From Serratia marcescens subsp. marcescens ATCC 13880 (GTDB lineage: Bacteria > Pseudomonadota > Gammaproteobacteria > Enterobacterales > Enterobacteriaceae), in the NCBI RefSeq assembly GCF_017299535.1, contig NZ_CP071238.1, forward strand, positions 806,001-870,000: 64,000 bases of DNA, written 5' to 3'. A program made the position numbers and the translations under genes. A model generated the notes under the pieces. The model was not told where the DNA came from and ran no database searches. It saw only the letters and a list, made by a program, of their open reading frames with translations. Numbering within the stretch: position 1 is the stretch's first letter; each line of letters starts with the position of its first letter. Positions 41,272 to 52,186 of this stretch are shown piece after piece.

Positions 41272-42702
41272 GTGGACTATCTACCAATATTCGCCGACCT
41301 GAAACAACGCCCGGTACTGGTCGTTGGCGGTGGTGACGTGGCTGCGCGCAAAGTCGATCTGCTTCAGCGCGCCGGGGCTGAAATACGGATAGTTGCGCAG
41401 TCGCTCTCACCGGAACTGGAACAACAACGTCAGCAAGGGCAGGTGCTCTGGCTGGGGAAAAGCTTTGATCCGCAGCAGTTGGACGACGTGTTTATGGCGA
41501 TCGCCGCCACGGACGACAACGCGCTGAACGCCGCGGTGTTCGCCGAGGCGGATAAACGCCGGGTGTTGGCCAACGTGGTGGACGATCAGCCGCGCTGCTC
41601 ATTCATTTTCCCGTCGATCATCGATCGCTCGCCGCTGGTGGTGGCGGTGTCGTCCAGCGGCCAGGCGCCGGTGCTGGCGCGACTGCTGCGCGAAAAGCTG
41701 GAGGCGTTGCTGCCCGCCAGTTTGGGGCAGATGGCGCAGGTGGCGGGCCGTTGGCGCGGCCAGGTCAAACGGCGGTTGGCTTCGATCGGCGAACGTCGCC
41801 GTTTCTGGGAGAAAACCTTCGGCGGCCGTTTCGCCACGCTGGTGGCCAACGGCCAGACGGCGCAGGCGGAACGGCAGCTGGAGCAGGATTTACACCGCTT
41901 CGCCGCAGGCGATGAAGGCGCACAGGGCGAGATCGCCCTGGTGGGCGCCGGGCCGGGCGACGTGGGGCTGTTGACCCTGCGCGGGCTGCAGGTGATGCAG
42001 CAGGCGGACGTGGTGCTGTATGACCATCTGGTCAGCGGCGAGATCCTCGATCTGGTGCGCCGCGACGCCGAACGCATCTGCGTGGGCAAGCGCGCCGGCG
42101 CGCACTCGGTGATCCAGGAAGAGACCAACCGGCTGCTGGTGGAGCTGGCGCAGCAGGGCAAACGCGTGGTGCGCCTCAAGGGCGGCGATCCGTTCATCTT
42201 TGGCCGCGGCGGCGAAGAGCTGCAGGTGGCCGCCGCCGCCGGCATTCCGTTCCAGGTGGTGCCGGGCGTCACGGCCGCCGCGGGGGCGACCGCCTACGCC
42301 GGCATTCCGCTGACGCATCGCGATCACGCGCAGAGCGTGACCTTTATCACCGGCCACTGCCGCCCGGACGGCGATGGTCTGGACTGGGCCGATCTGGCCC
42401 GGGCGCGGCAGACGCTGGCTATCTACATGGGCACCATGAAGGCGGCGGACATCAGCCAACGTCTGATCGCCCACGGTCGCGACGCCGCGACGCCGGTAGC
42501 GGTGATCAGCCGCGGCACGCGCGCCGATCAGCAGGTGCAGATCGGCACGCTGGAACACCTGGAATACCTGGCCCAACGGGCGCCGCTGCCGGCGCTGCTG
42601 GTGATTGGCGAAGTGGTGGAACTACACCATCAAATCGCCTGGTTCGGGCATCAATCGCAGACGGAAGGGGCCGCGCGCCCGGCCGTCGTGAATTTGGCAT
42701 AG
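41272..42702 (+). CDS. cysG: Siroheme synthase CysG (trifunctional)
   Basis: A 476-residue fusion. The N-terminal NAD-dependent precorrin-2 dehydrogenase/sirohydrochlorin ferrochelatase ([22 protein letters not shown]) is joined to a C-terminal SAM:uroporphyrinogen-III methyltransferase ([61 protein letters not shown]). It makes siroheme for CysI. The start is a GTG ([12 protein letters not shown]) with AAAAGG five bases upstream; the much longer open frame is not coding. It heads cysG-cysD-cysN-cysC, whereas in E. coli cysG lies with the nir genes. Confidence 0.95.
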   Translation: MDYLPIFADLKQRPVLVVGGGDVAARKVDLLQRAGAEIRIVAQSLSPELEQQRQQGQVLWLGKSFDPQQLDDVFMAIAATDDNALNAAVFAEADKRRVLANVVDDQPRCSFIFPSIIDRSPLVVAVSSSGQAPVLARLLREKLEALLPASLGQMAQVAGRWRGQVKRRLASIGERRRFWEKTFGGRFATLVANGQTAQAERQLEQDLHRFAAGDEGAQGEIALVGAGPGDVGLLTLRGLQVMQQADVVLYDHLVSGEILDLVRRDAERICVGKRAGAHSVIQEETNRLLVELAQQGKRVVRLKGGDPFIFGRGGEELQVAAAAGIPFQVVPGVTAAAGATAYAGIPLTHRDHAQSVTFITGHCRPDGDGLDWADLARARQTLAIYMGTMKAADISQRLIAHGRDAATPVAVISRGTRADQQVQIGTLEHLEYLAQRAPLPALLVIGEVVELHHQIAWFGHQSQTEGAARPAVVNLA

Positions 42703-42724
42703 GCAAGGCTTTTAAGGATCTGTT

Positions 42725-43633
42725 ATGGACGAAAAACGACTCACTCATTTGCGGCAATTGGAGGCGGAGAGTATCCATATCATCCGTGAAGTCGCCGCTG
42801 AATTCGCCAACCCGGTGATGCTGTATTCCATCGGCAAAGACTCTTCCGTGATGCTGCATTTGGCGCGCAAGGCGTTCTTCCCCGGCACGCTGCCGTTCCC
42901 GCTGCTGCATGTCGATACTGGCTGGAAGTTCCGCGAAATGTACGAATTCCGCGATCGCACCGCGAAGGAGTACGGCTTCGAGCTGCTGGTGCATAAAAAC
43001 CCGGAAGGGGTGGCGATGGGCATCAACCCGTTCGTGCACGGCAGCGCCAAGCATACCGACATCATGAAAACCGAGGGCCTGAAGCAGGCGTTGAACAAGT
43101 ACGGTTTCGACGCTGCCTTCGGCGGTGCGCGGCGCGACGAGGAGAAATCGCGCGCCAAAGAGCGCATCTATTCGTTCCGCGATCGCTTCCACCGCTGGGA
43201 TCCGAAAAACCAGCGGCCGGAGCTGTGGCACAACTACAACGGCCAGATCAACAAAGGGGAGAGCATCCGCGTGTTCCCGCTGTCGAACTGGACCGAGCTG
43301 GATATCTGGCAGTACATCTTCCTGGAAAAGATCGACATCGTGCCGCTGTACCTGGCGAAACCTCGCCCGGTGGTGGAGCGCGACGGCATGCTGATGATGG
43401 TGGACGACGATCGCATCGATCTGCAGCCGGGTGAAGTGATCAGCCAGCGCATGGTGCGTTTCCGCACCCTGGGGTGCTGGCCGCTGACCGGCGCGGTGGA
43501 TTCGCAGGCGCAAACCCTGCCGGAGATCATCGAAGAGATGCTGGTCTCCACCACCAGCGAACGCCAGGGGCGGATGATCGATCGCGATCAGTCCGGCTCG
43601 ATGGAGCTGAAAAAGCGTCAAGGGTATTTCTAA
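42725..43633 (+). CDS. cysD: Sulfate adenylyltransferase subunit 2 CysD
   Basis: A 302-residue catalytic subunit of ATP sulfurylase that forms adenosine 5-phosphosulfate from ATP and sulfate. The PP-loop ATP-pyrophosphatase motif is [39 protein letters not shown] and [15 protein letters not shown] are typical blocks, and the C-terminus ends [10 protein letters not shown] as in E. coli. It lies 22 bases after cysG and 11 before cysN. Confidence 0.97.
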   Translation: MDEKRLTHLRQLEAESIHIIREVAAEFANPVMLYSIGKDSSVMLHLARKAFFPGTLPFPLLHVDTGWKFREMYEFRDRTAKEYGFELLVHKNPEGVAMGINPFVHGSAKHTDIMKTEGLKQALNKYGFDAAFGGARRDEEKSRAKERIYSFRDRFHRWDPKNQRPELWHNYNGQINKGESIRVFPLSNWTELDIWQYIFLEKIDIVPLYLAKPRPVVERDGMLMMVDDDRIDLQPGEVISQRMVRFRTLGCWPLTGAVDSQAQTLPEIIEEMLVSTTSERQGRMIDRDQSGSMELKKRQGYF

Positions 43634-43644
43634 GGAGCCGCCGG

Positions 43645-45072
43645 ATGAACAACGCAATTGCACAACAAATCGCTGACCAGGGCGGCGTCGAGTCCTACCT
43701 GCACGCGCAGCAGCACAAGAGCCTGCTGCGCTTTCTGACCTGCGGCAGCGTCGATGATGGCAAAAGCACCCTGATTGGCCGCCTGCTGCACGATACCCGC
43801 CAGATCTACGAGGATCAGCTGTCGACGCTGCACAGCGACAGCAAACGCATCGGTACTCAGGGCGAAAAGCTCGACCTGGCGCTGCTGGTGGACGGCCTGC
43901 AGGCCGAGCGCGAGCAGGGCATCACCATCGACGTGGCCTATCGCTATTTCTCGACCGAAAAACGTAAATTTATCATCGCCGATACCCCGGGGCATGAGCA
44001 GTACACCCGCAACATGGCCACCGGCGCCTCGACCTGCGATCTGGCGATCCTGTTGATCGACGCGCGCAAAGGGGTGCTGGATCAGACTCGCCGCCACAGC
44101 TTTATCGCGACCCTGCTGGGCATTCGCCATCTGGTGGTCGCGGTAAACAAAATGGATCTGGTGGACTATCAGGAAGCGGTGTTCGAGCAGTTCAAACAGG
44201 ATTACCTGACCTTCGCCCAGCAGTTGCCCGGCGATCTGGACATCAAGTTCGTGCCGTTGTCGGCGCTGGACGGCGACAACGTGGCGAGCGAAAGCGCCCA
44301 TATGCCGTGGTACAGCGGCCCGACGCTGCTGGAAGTGCTGGAGAGCGTTGATGTGATCAGCGAGCGAGAAAACCAGCCGCTGCGTTTCCCGGTACAGTAC
44401 GTCAACCGCCCGAACCTCGATTTTCGCGGTTATGCCGGCACGCTGTCCGCCGGCGTGGTGCGGGTGGGGCAACGCATCAAAGTGCTGCCTTCCGGCGTGG
44501 AGTCCAGCGTGGCGCGCATCGTGACTTTTGACGGCGATCTGCAAGAAGCGGTGCCGGGCGAGGCGATTACGCTGGTGCTGAAAGATGAAGTGGACATCAG
44601 CCGCGGCGATTTGCTGGTCGACGCCGGCGAAAACCTGCAGGCGGCGCAGAGCGCGCGGGTGGACGTGGTATGGATGGCCGAGCAGCCGCTGGTGCCGGGC
44701 CAGAGCTACGACATCAAGATCGCCGGCAAAAAGACCCGCGCCCGCGTGGAGAGCATCCGCCATCAGGTGGAGATCAACACGCTGGCGCAACACCCGGCCG
44801 ATACATTGCCGCTCAACGGCATCGGGTTGGTGGAGCTGACCTTCGACGAACCTCTGGTGCTGGACAGCTATCAGAGCAATCACGACACCGGCGGGCTGAT
44901 CTTCATCGATCGCATGAGCAACGTCACGGTTGGCGCCGGTCTGGTGCGTGAAACGCTGCAGGCCGCATCGGCGGCGCGCGGAGAATTCAGCGCCTTCGAG
45001 CTGGAGCTGAATGCGCTGGTGCGCAAGCACTTCCCGCACTGGGGCGCCCGCGATCTGCTCGGTGGCCGATAA
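43645..45072 (+). CDS. cysN: Sulfate adenylyltransferase subunit 1 CysN (GTPase)
   Basis: A 475-residue EF-Tu-like GTPase that couples GTP hydrolysis to APS formation by CysD. G1 is [15 protein letters not shown]3 is [13 protein letters not shown] and G4 is NKMD, followed by beta-barrel domains. The start [19 protein letters not shown] follows TAAGGAG; the longer frame inside cysD is a shadow. It overlaps cysC. Confidence 0.97.
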   Translation: MNNAIAQQIADQGGVESYLHAQQHKSLLRFLTCGSVDDGKSTLIGRLLHDTRQIYEDQLSTLHSDSKRIGTQGEKLDLALLVDGLQAEREQGITIDVAYRYFSTEKRKFIIADTPGHEQYTRNMATGASTCDLAILLIDARKGVLDQTRRHSFIATLLGIRHLVVAVNKMDLVDYQEAVFEQFKQDYLTFAQQLPGDLDIKFVPLSALDGDNVASESAHMPWYSGPTLLEVLESVDVISERENQPLRFPVQYVNRPNLDFRGYAGTLSAGVVRVGQRIKVLPSGVESSVARIVTFDGDLQEAVPGEAITLVLKDEVDISRGDLLVDAGENLQAAQSARVDVVWMAEQPLVPGQSYDIKIAGKKTRARVESIRHQVEINTLAQHPADTLPLNGIGLVELTFDEPLVLDSYQSNHDTGGLIFIDRMSNVTVGAGLVRETLQAASAARGEFSAFELELNALVRKHFPHWGARDLLGGR

Positions 45073-45700
45073 GGTGGCCGCTGAACTGAGGGCGACCGGG
45101 CCGGACGATGAGAACGTGGTTTGGCATCCGCACGCGGTCACGCGCGCGGATCGCGAAGCGCGCAACGGCCACCGCGGCGCGGTGCTGTGGTTTACCGGGC
45201 TGTCCGGCTCGGGCAAATCCACCGTCGCCGGCGCGCTGGAGCAAGCGCTGCATGGGCTTGGCGTCAGCACCTATCTGCTGGACGGCGATAACGTGCGCCA
45301 TGGTTTGTGCCGCGATCTCGGTTTTTCCGACGAGGATCGGCGCGAGAACATCCGCCGGGTGGGAGAAGTGTCCAAACTGATGGTGGATGCCGGGCTGGTG
45401 GTGCTGACCGCGTTCATTTCGCCGCACCGCGCCGAGCGGCAACTGGTGCGCGAGATGCTCGGCGACGATCGCTTTATCGAGGTGTTCGTCGACACGCCGT
45501 TGGCGATCTGTGAGGCGCGCGATCCGAAGGGATTGTATAAGAAAGCGCGCGCCGGCGAGCTGCGCAATTTCACCGGTATCGACGCGGTTTATGAGGCGCC
45601 GCAGCAGCCGGAAATCCACCTCGACGGCCAACAATTGGTAACAAATTTGATTGCGCAATTGTTAGACGTGTTGCGTGGTCAGGCTATTATCAAACCCTGA
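45062..45700 (+). CDS. cysC: Adenylylsulfate kinase CysC
   Basis: A 212-residue kinase phosphorylating APS to PAPS for CysH. The P-loop [33 protein letters not shown] and [14 protein letters not shown] are diagnostic. No ATG lies near the start. GTG at 45062 ([10 protein letters not shown]) gives an 11-base overlap with cysN; a second GTG at 45074 is an alternative. About ten extra N-terminal residues precede the DENVVWH block compared with E. coli. A terminator follows. Confidence 0.94.
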   Translation: MADKVAAELRATGPDDENVVWHPHAVTRADREARNGHRGAVLWFTGLSGSGKSTVAGALEQALHGLGVSTYLLDGDNVRHGLCRDLGFSDEDRRENIRRVGEVSKLMVDAGLVVLTAFISPHRAERQLVREMLGDDRFIEVFVDTPLAICEARDPKGLYKKARAGELRNFTGIDAVYEAPQQPEIHLDGQQLVTNLIAQLLDVLRGQAIIKP

Positions 45701-45703
45701 ATT

Positions 45704-45743
45704 CAAAAAAAGCGTGTGGCGTTTTTCGCCATGCGCTTTTTAC
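45704..45743 (+). terminator. Rho-independent terminator of cysGDNC
   Basis: AAAAAGCG-x-TGGCG, loop TTTTT, CGCCA-x-GCGCTTTTT, beginning 4 bases after the cysC stop. Confidence 0.85.
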
Positions 45744-45784
45744 TCTAAGCCGCCGCAGAGCGAGCCGAATAACCAGGGATCACT

Positions 45785-46111
45785 ATGCAAAATGTCACGC
45801 CTATCTTGATCGACTCCAAGCAGTCAAAACAGGAGAGAGAGGAGCCTTCTTATTCTTTCCTGGGCGGCGTCAGCGGCTTTGTTTTCTACTGGCTGGCGTT
45901 CGCGTTGCCGTTTCTGGTTTACGGTTCCAACACGCTGTTTTTCCTGCTCTATACCTGGCCGTTTTTCCTGGCGCTGATGCCGCTGTCGGTGCTGATCGGC
46001 ATCACTCTCAGCATGCTGCTGCGCGGCCGTCTGATCTTGACGCTGCTGCTGACCGGCGCCGTTGTGCTGTGCCTGTTCTGGCTGGTGTTCAGCTTCCTGA
46101 CCGGGTGGTGA
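45785..46111 (+). CDS. ygbE: DUF3561 inner-membrane protein YgbE
   Basis: A 108-residue membrane protein of unknown function with a charged N-terminus (DSKQSKQEREEP) and three hydrophobic segments near 28-55, 57-77 and 82-106. The position after cysC and the size match E. coli YgbE, which lies between cysC and ftsB. It has its own spacer after the cysGDNC terminator. Confidence 0.85.
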   Translation: MQNVTPILIDSKQSKQEREEPSYSFLGGVSGFVFYWLAFALPFLVYGSNTLFFLLYTWPFFLALMPLSVLIGITLSMLLRGRLILTLLLTGAVVLCLFWLVFSFLTGW

Positions 46112-46116
46112 GAGAG

Positions 46117-46136
46117 TGGGCGCCGATGCCGGCGCC
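46117..46136 (+). other. Hairpin after ygbE
   Basis: GGGCGCCG-ATGC-CGGCGCCC, a perfect 8-bp stem right after ygbE and between convergent genes. No T-run follows, so it is at best a weak terminator. Confidence 0.5.
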
Positions 46137-46163
46137 CGCAGGATTGCAAAGCCGTGCCGAAGG

Positions 46164-46886
46164 TTACAAAACTTTGCTTAGAAACGCCTGAGTGCGCGGA
46201 TTGGACGGGTGACTGAAGATCTGCTGCGGCTGCCCCTCTTCCTGAATGATCCCCTGATCGATAAACAGTACCCGGTCGGCCACCTCGCGGGCAAAGCCCA
46301 TCTCATGCGTCACCACCACCATGGTCATGCCCTCGAGGGCCAGTGATTTCATCACCGCCAGCACTTCGCCCACCAGCTCAGGATCGAGCGCGGAGGTCGG
46401 TTCGTCGAACAACATGATCTTCGGCGCCATCGCCAGCGCGCGGGCGATGGCCACCCGCTGCTGCTGGCCGCCGGACAGACTGTTGGGATAGGCGTCGATC
46501 TTGTCGAGCAGGCCAACCTTGAGCAGCAGCTGCTCGGCTTGTGCGATGGCTTCAGCGCGCGGCTGTTTCTTCACGCTCACCGGCGCCATGATGATATTTT
46601 CCAACACCGTCATGTGCGGGAACAGGTTGAAGCGCTGAAATACCATGCCCACGCTTTCACGCATTTTGTTCAGGTCGGTTTTCTGATCGTGGACGGCGAA
46701 GCCGTTCACCTCGATCTCGCCGCCGGAGAGCGTTTCCAGCGCATTGATGCAGCGCAGGAAGGTGCTTTTTCCCGAGCCGGAAGGGCCGATGACGCACACC
46801 ACTTCGTTGGCGGCGATCTGGCAAGAAATGCCGCGCAGCACGTGGCTTTCGCCGAACTGTTTTTGCAGGTTATGTACGCGAATCAC
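46164..46886 (-). CDS. Polar amino-acid ABC transporter ATP-binding protein (GlnQ/HisP-like)
   Basis: A 240-residue ATPase. Walker A is GPSGSGKST, the Q-loop is [17 protein letters not shown], the ABC signature is [15 protein letters not shown], Walker B is [13 protein letters not shown] and the H-loop is [17 protein letters not shown]. It overlaps the permease gene by 17 bases. It belongs to the PAAT amino-acid uptake family; the exact substrate is not readable from sequence. Confidence 0.92.
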   Translation of the reverse strand: MIRVHNLQKQFGESHVLRGISCQIAANEVVCVIGPSGSGKSTFLRCINALETLSGGEIEVNGFAVHDQKTDLNKMRESVGMVFQRFNLFPHMTVLENIIMAPVSVKKQPRAEAIAQAEQLLLKVGLLDKIDAYPNSLSGGQQQRVAIARALAMAPKIMLFDEPTSALDPELVGEVLAVMKSLALEGMTMVVVTHEMGFAREVADRVLFIDQGIIQEEGQPQQIFSHPSNPRTQAFLSKVL

Positions 46887-47634
46887 TTTTACCGAACCTC
46901 TTTTCCATGTGCTGCACCAGCAGCGAGAGCAGGAAGGTGATGACCCAATAGACCAGCGAAATGGTCAGATAGGGCTCCCAGTAGGTGGCGTAGGCGCCGG
47001 AGACGGTACGGGCGGCATAGGCCAGATCCGCCAGGCCGATGGCGGAGGCCAGCGACGAATCCTTGACAATGGCGATGGCGTTGTTGCCCAGCGGCGGCAG
47101 CATGCGGCGGAAAGCCTGCGGCAGGATCACCTGACGCATGGTCTTGCCATAGCTCATGCCGAGCGAGCGCGATGCCTCCATCTGGCCGCGATCGATCGAC
47201 TGGATCCCGGCGCGGAAGATTTCCGACACATAGGCGCCGGCGTTGAGCGTGATCGCCACCACGCAGGAGAGAAAGGCGCCGTAGTCGGCGCGCAGCGCGC
47301 GAGCGAAATCGACGCTCATCAGGCCGCTGGTGACCAGCAGACCGTCACGCGGGTTGATGAACAGCGGCACCAGCGCGAAGTGCACCACCATGATCTGCAC
47401 GAACAGCGGCGTGCCGCGAAAGGCGCTGATGTAGATGCGCACCGGCCACTGAACGCCGTAATGCAGGATGGGTTTCCAGATGCCGTGCGGCGCCTGCGCC
47501 AAGCGGCCCAGCCCGAGGATCAAGCCCCAGGTGGTGCCCAGCAGCACGCAGATAATGGTGCATTTGATGGTCATCCAGGCGCCTTCCATAAACAGCGGCG
47601 CGTATTCCTGGATGATCTCCCAGCGGAAGTTCAA
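46870..47634 (-). CDS. Polar amino-acid ABC transporter permease
   Basis: A 254-residue HisM/GlnP-type permease with about five TM helices. The EAA coupling loop reads [32 protein letters not shown]. The start is TTG (LNFRWEII) with AAGGA seven bases upstream; the next in-frame methionine would remove family-typical N-terminal residues. A single permease gene implies a homodimeric channel. Confidence 0.9.
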   Translation of the reverse strand: MNFRWEIIQEYAPLFMEGAWMTIKCTIICVLLGTTWGLILGLGRLAQAPHGIWKPILHYGVQWPVRIYISAFRGTPLFVQIMVVHFALVPLFINPRDGLLVTSGLMSVDFARALRADYGAFLSCVVAITLNAGAYVSEIFRAGIQSIDRGQMEASRSLGMSYGKTMRQVILPQAFRRMLPPLGNNAIAIVKDSSLASAIGLADLAYAARTVSGAYATYWEPYLTISLVYWVITFLLSLLVQHMEKRFGKSDSRT

Positions 47635-47703
47635 GGGGTATTCCTTCTTGGTAGGCTGAAACGGTGGCGCGCCGACGCTCTTGCGGGCGCCGGCGACTGG
47701 GGA

Positions 47704-48474
47704 TTATTCCGCCGGCAGCGTCGGTACGTTACTGTCGAACCAGGTTTGGTAGATCTTGGCGTAAGTGCCGTCGGCGACGATTTTCTTCAGGCCGGCGTTG
47801 ATCTTGTTGCGCAGTTCATCGTTGCCTTTGGCGACGGCGATGCCGAAATACTGGCGCTCGAACTTGGCGTCGGGCACCAGCTTGAAGGCTTTCTCAGGGT
47901 GGGTTTTGATATAGAACTTGGCCACGCCGACGTCGCCGACCGCCGCGCCGATGCCGTCTTCATACAGCTCCTGCAGCATCAGCGGGGTGTTGTCAAAGCG
48001 CTTGATGGCGGTGCTGTTTTTACCCAGCGCGTCGGACACCACGATGTCGCCGGTGCTGGAGTTTACCACGCCGACCTTCAGCGCTTTCAGCGCGGCGATG
48101 GAGTCCACCGTCGAGTCTTGCGGCACCACGATAGCCTGCTCCGCCGGGAAGTAAGGCGCTGAGAAATCAACCATTTGCTTGCGCTTGTCGGTGATGGTGA
48201 TGCCGGAAATGATGATGTCGCGATCGCCGGAGTTCAGCGTGGCGAAGATCCCTTCCCACGGCGTATTGATCAGTTTGATTTGGAAGCCTTCAGCCTTGGC
48301 CACCGCCTTGATGATGTCGATATCGAAACCTTCCAGCTGCTTTTGGCTGTTTTCAAATTCGAACGGCCGATAGGTGCCGCCGGAGCCGACGACGTAGGTT
48401 GGTTCAGCCGCCAACGCGGCGATAGAGAAGGTGGCGGCCAGGCAGGCGCCGATCAGAACTAAACGTTTTAACAT
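47704..48474 (-). CDS. Polar amino-acid ABC transporter periplasmic binding protein
   Basis: A 256-residue class SBP_bac_3 protein with a signal peptide (MLKRLVLIGACLAATFSIAALA). YRPFEFENSQKQLEGFDIDIIKAVAKAEGF is the family signature, and LNSGDRDIIISGITITDKRKQMVDFSAPYF is the ligand cleft segment. The Arg in TDKRK and Asp in GDVGVA suggest alpha-amino-acid recognition. First gene of a binding protein-permease-ATPase operon, which I do not recall in E. coli at this location. Confidence 0.9.
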   Translation of the reverse strand: MLKRLVLIGACLAATFSIAALAAEPTYVVGSGGTYRPFEFENSQKQLEGFDIDIIKAVAKAEGFQIKLINTPWEGIFATLNSGDRDIIISGITITDKRKQMVDFSAPYFPAEQAIVVPQDSTVDSIAALKALKVGVVNSSTGDIVVSDALGKNSTAIKRFDNTPLMLQELYEDGIGAAVGDVGVAKFYIKTHPEKAFKLVPDAKFERQYFGIAVAKGNDELRNKINAGLKKIVADGTYAKIYQTWFDSNVPTLPAE

Positions 48475-48877
48475 CGCGATCCCCGATAATGAATGGTTAT
48501 ATATTGGAATTATTTATGCACTATGAGTGCATAAAAATAAGCTTCAATGAATGAAAGTGCAACCGCTGCATGAGGATTATTCTCTCTATGGTGTTAAATA
48601 TTCACTTTTTGCTTTGCTTTGGCGTAAGCGATGGGTCAGGAAGCGGTGATGCAGTGATTCTTGCTGCATAATGGAGGTGGGGCAGCGTGTGTCTCATTGG
48701 AAAACGCGGCGCGCGCGCCGAGCCAAAGGGGCGTTTTTTGCCGCTTTCGCAGCGGAATTAGGCGATAAACACGGGAACCCTTCATCCGTATTCTGAATTT
48801 GGCGCTGAAATGCCGCTCTCAGTGTGGAGTCCAACGAGAAGTTGTGGGATGATTGGTCGGTTTTTCAGGGGGCGGAG
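48475..48877. other. Divergent ABC transporter/ftsB intergenic region
   Basis: 403 bases without a gene. Near the transporter lies the long palindrome at 48513-48535. The ftsB side (48650-48877) is GC-richer and should hold the ftsB promoter, but no clean -35/-10 pair was recognised. Confidence 0.5.
48513..48535. promoter_or_regulatory. Perfect 10-bp inverted repeat upstream of the amino-acid ABC operon
   Basis: TTTATGCACT-ATG-AGTGCATAAA lies 39 bases upstream of the binding-protein start codon. Its size and symmetry suit a dimeric repressor operator; it does not match ArgR or TyrR consensus. Confidence 0.6.
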
Positions 48878-49198
48878 ATGGGAAAACTTACGCTGCTATT
48901 GCTGGCATTGCTCGGTTGGTTACAGTATTCACTGTGGCTGGGCAAAAATGGTATTCACGATTACGTGCGGGTCAATGAAGACGTTGCGGTCCAGCAGGGC
49001 AACAACGCCAAGTTGAAAGCGCGTAACGATCAGCTGTTTGCCGAAATCGATGATTTGAACGGCGGACAGGAAGCGATCGAAGAGCGTGCGCGTAATGAGC
49101 TGGGCATGATCAAGCCCGGTGAGACTTTCTATCGTCTGGTTCCTGACCAATCCAGACGCAACGCGGCGTCTTCTTCGCAAAACAACGCACAAAAATAA
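48878..49198 (+). CDS. ftsB: Cell division protein FtsB
   Basis: A 106-residue bitopic divisome protein of the FtsQBL complex. A short cytoplasmic start is followed by one TM helix ([18 protein letters not shown]) and a periplasmic coiled coil ([25 protein letters not shown]), then the [26 protein letters not shown] block. The ATG at 48878 follows GGGGCGGAG and begins MGKLTLL, as in E. coli. Three bases separate it from ispD. Confidence 0.95.
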   Translation: MGKLTLLLLALLGWLQYSLWLGKNGIHDYVRVNEDVAVQQGNNAKLKARNDQLFAEIDDLNGGQEAIEERARNELGMIKPGETFYRLVPDQSRRNAASSSQNNAQK

Positions 49199-49201
49199 CG
49201 C

Positions 49202-49909
49202 ATGAATCACTCCGCAGGTACCTTTCCCTCGGTGATTGCCGTCCTGCCCGCTGCCGGTATCGGCAGCCGCATGCAGGCGGAATGCCCGAAGCAATATTTA
49301 ACCATCGGCCGGCACAGCATCGTCGAACACGCCATCCACGCCCTGTTGCGCCACCCGCGCATTGAACGGGTGATCGTGGCGATCGGCCCCGAAGATCGCC
49401 AGTTCGAACAGTTGCCGATCGCCCAGGATCCGCGGGTGATCGTCACCGAAGGCGGCAAGCAGCGCGCCGATTCGGTGATGGCCGGGCTGAAACTGGCGGG
49501 TGATGCGGACTGGGTGCTGGTGCACGACGCCGCGCGCCCCTGCCTGCACGCCGACGATCTCGAGCGCCTGCTGGCGATCACCGCACATAGCAAGGTCGGC
49601 GGCATTCTCGCCGCGCCGGTGCGCGACACCATGAAACGCGCCGAACCCGGCCGCGAAACCATCGCCCACACCGTCGAACGGCAGGATCTGTGGCATGCGC
49701 TGACGCCGCAGCTGTTTCCGCTGCCGCTGCTCAAGCAGTGCCTGCAGCGCGCGCTGGATGAAGGCGCGAACGTCACCGACGAAGCCTCGGCGCTGGAACA
49801 TTGCGGCTATCATCCGCTGCTGATCGCCGGCCGGGCGGACAACATTAAAGTAACGCGGCCGGAGGATTTGGCGCTGGCGGCGTTCTATTTGACCCAGTTA
49901 GACAATTAA
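49202..49909 (+). CDS. ispD: 2-C-methyl-D-erythritol 4-phosphate cytidylyltransferase IspD
   Basis: A 235-residue MEP-pathway enzyme forming CDP-methylerythritol from MEP and CTP. The nucleotide-binding motif is [37 protein letters not shown] and [33 protein letters not shown] are conserved blocks. It is directly followed by ispF. Confidence 0.96.
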   Translation: MNHSAGTFPSVIAVLPAAGIGSRMQAECPKQYLTIGRHSIVEHAIHALLRHPRIERVIVAIGPEDRQFEQLPIAQDPRVIVTEGGKQRADSVMAGLKLAGDADWVLVHDAARPCLHADDLERLLAITAHSKVGGILAAPVRDTMKRAEPGRETIAHTVERQDLWHALTPQLFPLPLLKQCLQRALDEGANVTDEASALEHCGYHPLLIAGRADNIKVTRPEDLALAAFYLTQLDN

Positions 49910-49919
49910 GGAGCGCATC

Positions 49920-50393
49920 ATGCGTATCGGTCACGGTTTTGATGTACATAAATTCGGCGGCGAAGGCCCGTTGGTGATCGGTGGTGTTCGCATCCCTTAC
50001 GACAAAGGCTTGCTGGCCCACTCCGACGGTGACGTCGCGCTGCATGCCGCCACCGACGCCCTGTTGGGGGCGGCGGCGCTGGGCGATATCGGCAAGCTGT
50101 TCCCCGATACCGATCCGGCCTTCAAGGGCGCGGACAGCCGCGAGCTGCTGCGCGAAGCCTGGAAACGCATCCGCGCCAAAGGGTACCGCCTCGGCAATCT
50201 CGACATCACGATTATTGCCCAGGCGCCGAAAATGGCGCCGCACATCCCGCAGATGCGCGTCTTCCTGGCGGAAGATTTGCAGTGCCATATGGATGACGTC
50301 AACGTGAAGGCCACGACCACCGAGCAGCTCGGTTTCACCGGGCGCGGCGAGGGCATCGCGTGCGAAGCGGTCGCCTTGCTGATCAAGGAATAA
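49920..50393 (+). CDS. ispF: 2-C-methyl-D-erythritol 2,4-cyclodiphosphate synthase IspF
   Basis: A 157-residue homotrimeric enzyme of the MEP pathway. Zinc ligands Asp8, His10 ([10 protein letters not shown]) and His42 ([17 protein letters not shown]) occupy family positions. [25 protein letters not shown] closes the protein. A TTAAGGAG ribosome site precedes the ATG. Confidence 0.97.
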   Translation: MRIGHGFDVHKFGGEGPLVIGGVRIPYDKGLLAHSDGDVALHAATDALLGAAALGDIGKLFPDTDPAFKGADSRELLREAWKRIRAKGYRLGNLDITIIAQAPKMAPHIPQMRVFLAEDLQCHMDDVNVKATTTEQLGFTGRGEGIACEAVALLIKE

Positions 50394-50397
50394 CCGC

Positions 50398-51444
50398 ATG
50401 GATATGGCGAATCTGACCTGGCTGCATGGCCGGCCGCAGAGCACCGGGGTGTTGAAAGCCAATCCGGAAGATTTCGTGGTGGTCGAAGATCTGGGCTTTG
50501 CGCCGGACGGCGAAGGCGAGCACGTGCTGGTGAATATCCGTAAAAACGGCTGCAATACCCAGTTCGTGGCCGATTACCTGGCGCGCTTCGCCGGCATTCA
50601 CGCCCGTTCTGTCAGCTATGCCGGTTTGAAGGATCGCCACGCGGTGACCGAGCAGTGGTTCTGCCTGCATATGCCGGGTAAGGACACGCCGGATTTCTCC
50701 CGGTTTACGCTGGAAGGCTGCGAGGTGCTCTCGTCTGCCCGCCACCTGCGTAAAATGCGCATCGGCAACCTGAAGGGCAACCACTTTACGTTGGTGCTGC
50801 GCCAGATTTCCGATCGGCAGGACGTGGAACGTCGCCTGCAGGCCATCGCTGCGCAGGGCGTGCCGAACTACTTCGGCAGCCAGCGTTTCGGCCGCGGCGG
50901 CAACAATCTGGCGATGGCGCGCCGCTGGGCGAATGATGAAATTCGTGTCAAAGAGCGCAGCAAGCGCAGTTTCTATCTGTCCGCCAGCCGCAGCGCGCTG
51001 TTCAATCTGATCGCGAGCCAACGCCTGGCCGACGGCCTGCAGCGCACCGCGCTGGAGGGGGACGCCCTGCAGCTGAGCGGCCGCGGTAGCTGGTTCGTCG
51101 CCAAAGCCGATGAGCTGGAGGCATTGCAGCAGCGGCTGGATGCCGGTGAGCTGGTGGTTACGGCTCCCTTACCGGGCGACGGTGAGCCAGGCACCGCCGG
51201 CAAAGCCTTGGCTTTTGAACAACAATGCTTGGCGGAACAGCCGGAATTGCTTACGCTTTTAAAGCGCGAGCGTGTCGACCCCGCTCGCCGGGCCCTGCTG
51301 TTGCAGCCGCAAAATTTGCAGTGGAACTGGTGGGATGACGTTACCGTAGAATTGCGCTTCTGGCTGCCGGCAGGCAGCTTCGCGACCAGCGTGGTGCGTG
51401 AAATTATGCAGCAGGATGACAGTGATGCGGATATTGCTGAGTAA
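50398..51444 (+). CDS. truD: tRNA pseudouridine(13) synthase TruD
   Basis: A 348-residue pseudouridine synthase acting on U13 of tRNA-Glu. The catalytic Asp is Asp79 in [34 protein letters not shown] and the C-terminal [27 protein letters not shown] are characteristic. The start may be 50398 or the second in-frame ATG at 50404. Its 3-prime end overlaps surE by 20 bases. Confidence 0.95.
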   Translation: MDMANLTWLHGRPQSTGVLKANPEDFVVVEDLGFAPDGEGEHVLVNIRKNGCNTQFVADYLARFAGIHARSVSYAGLKDRHAVTEQWFCLHMPGKDTPDFSRFTLEGCEVLSSARHLRKMRIGNLKGNHFTLVLRQISDRQDVERRLQAIAAQGVPNYFGSQRFGRGGNNLAMARRWANDEIRVKERSKRSFYLSASRSALFNLIASQRLADGLQRTALEGDALQLSGRGSWFVAKADELEALQQRLDAGELVVTAPLPGDGEPGTAGKALAFEQQCLAEQPELLTLLKRERVDPARRALLLQPQNLQWNWWDDVTVELRFWLPAGSFATSVVREIMQQDDSDADIAE

Positions 51445-52186
51445 CGATGACGGCGTCAGCGCCCCGGGCATTCAGGTGCTGGCGGCGGCGCTGCGGGAAT
51501 TCGCCGAAGTGCAGGTCGTGGCGCCGGATCGTAACCGCAGCGGCTCTTCCAACGCCTTAACGCTGGAGTCGCCGTTGCGCACGCAGACGCTGGCCAACGG
51601 GGATATTGCGGTGTTGCAAGGGACGCCGACCGACTGCGTTTACCTTGGCGTCAACGCATTGATGCGCCCGGCGCCCGATATCGTGGTCTCCGGCATTAAT
51701 GCCGGGCCGAATTTGGGTGACGACGTTATCTATTCCGGCACCGTCGCGGCGGCGATGGAGGGCCGGCACCTGGGGCTGCCCGCGCTGGCGGTGTCTCTGA
51801 ACGGTCACCAACACTACGCGACCGCAGCGGCCATTACCTGCCGCATCCTGCGCGCGCTGCAGCGTGAACCGTTACGTACCGGAAAAATCCTGAATATTAA
51901 CGTACCGGATCTGCCGCTGGCTGAGATCAAAGGCCTGCGCGTTACTCGCTGCGGCAGCCGCCATCCTGCCGACAAGGTCTTCTGCCAGCAGGATCCGCGC
52001 GGACAAAATATCTACTGGATCGGGCCGCCTGGTGATAAATTTGATGCCGGGCCGGATACCGACTTTGCGGCGGTGGAACAAGGCTATGTGGCGATAACGC
52101 CGCTACAGGTGGATTTAACCGCCTACGCGGCGCAAGAAGTCGTGAAAACATGGTTAACCAAGGCAGAGGTTAGCGGGGAATGGTGA
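51425..52186 (+). CDS. surE: 5-prime/3-prime nucleotidase and exopolyphosphatase SurE
   Basis: A 253-residue metal-dependent nucleotidase associated with stationary-phase survival. Metal ligands Asp8 and Asp9 lie in [30 protein letters not shown] and [26 protein letters not shown] are the other active-site blocks. The ATG at 51425 sits inside truD; the nine-residue longer frame is not conserved. It overlaps pcm by 7 bases. Confidence 0.96.
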   Translation: MRILLSNDDGVSAPGIQVLAAALREFAEVQVVAPDRNRSGSSNALTLESPLRTQTLANGDIAVLQGTPTDCVYLGVNALMRPAPDIVVSGINAGPNLGDDVIYSGTVAAAMEGRHLGLPALAVSLNGHQHYATAAAITCRILRALQREPLRTGKILNINVPDLPLAEIKGLRVTRCGSRHPADKVFCQQDPRGQNIYWIGPPGDKFDAGPDTDFAAVEQGYVAITPLQVDLTAYAAQEVVKTWLTKAEVSGEW

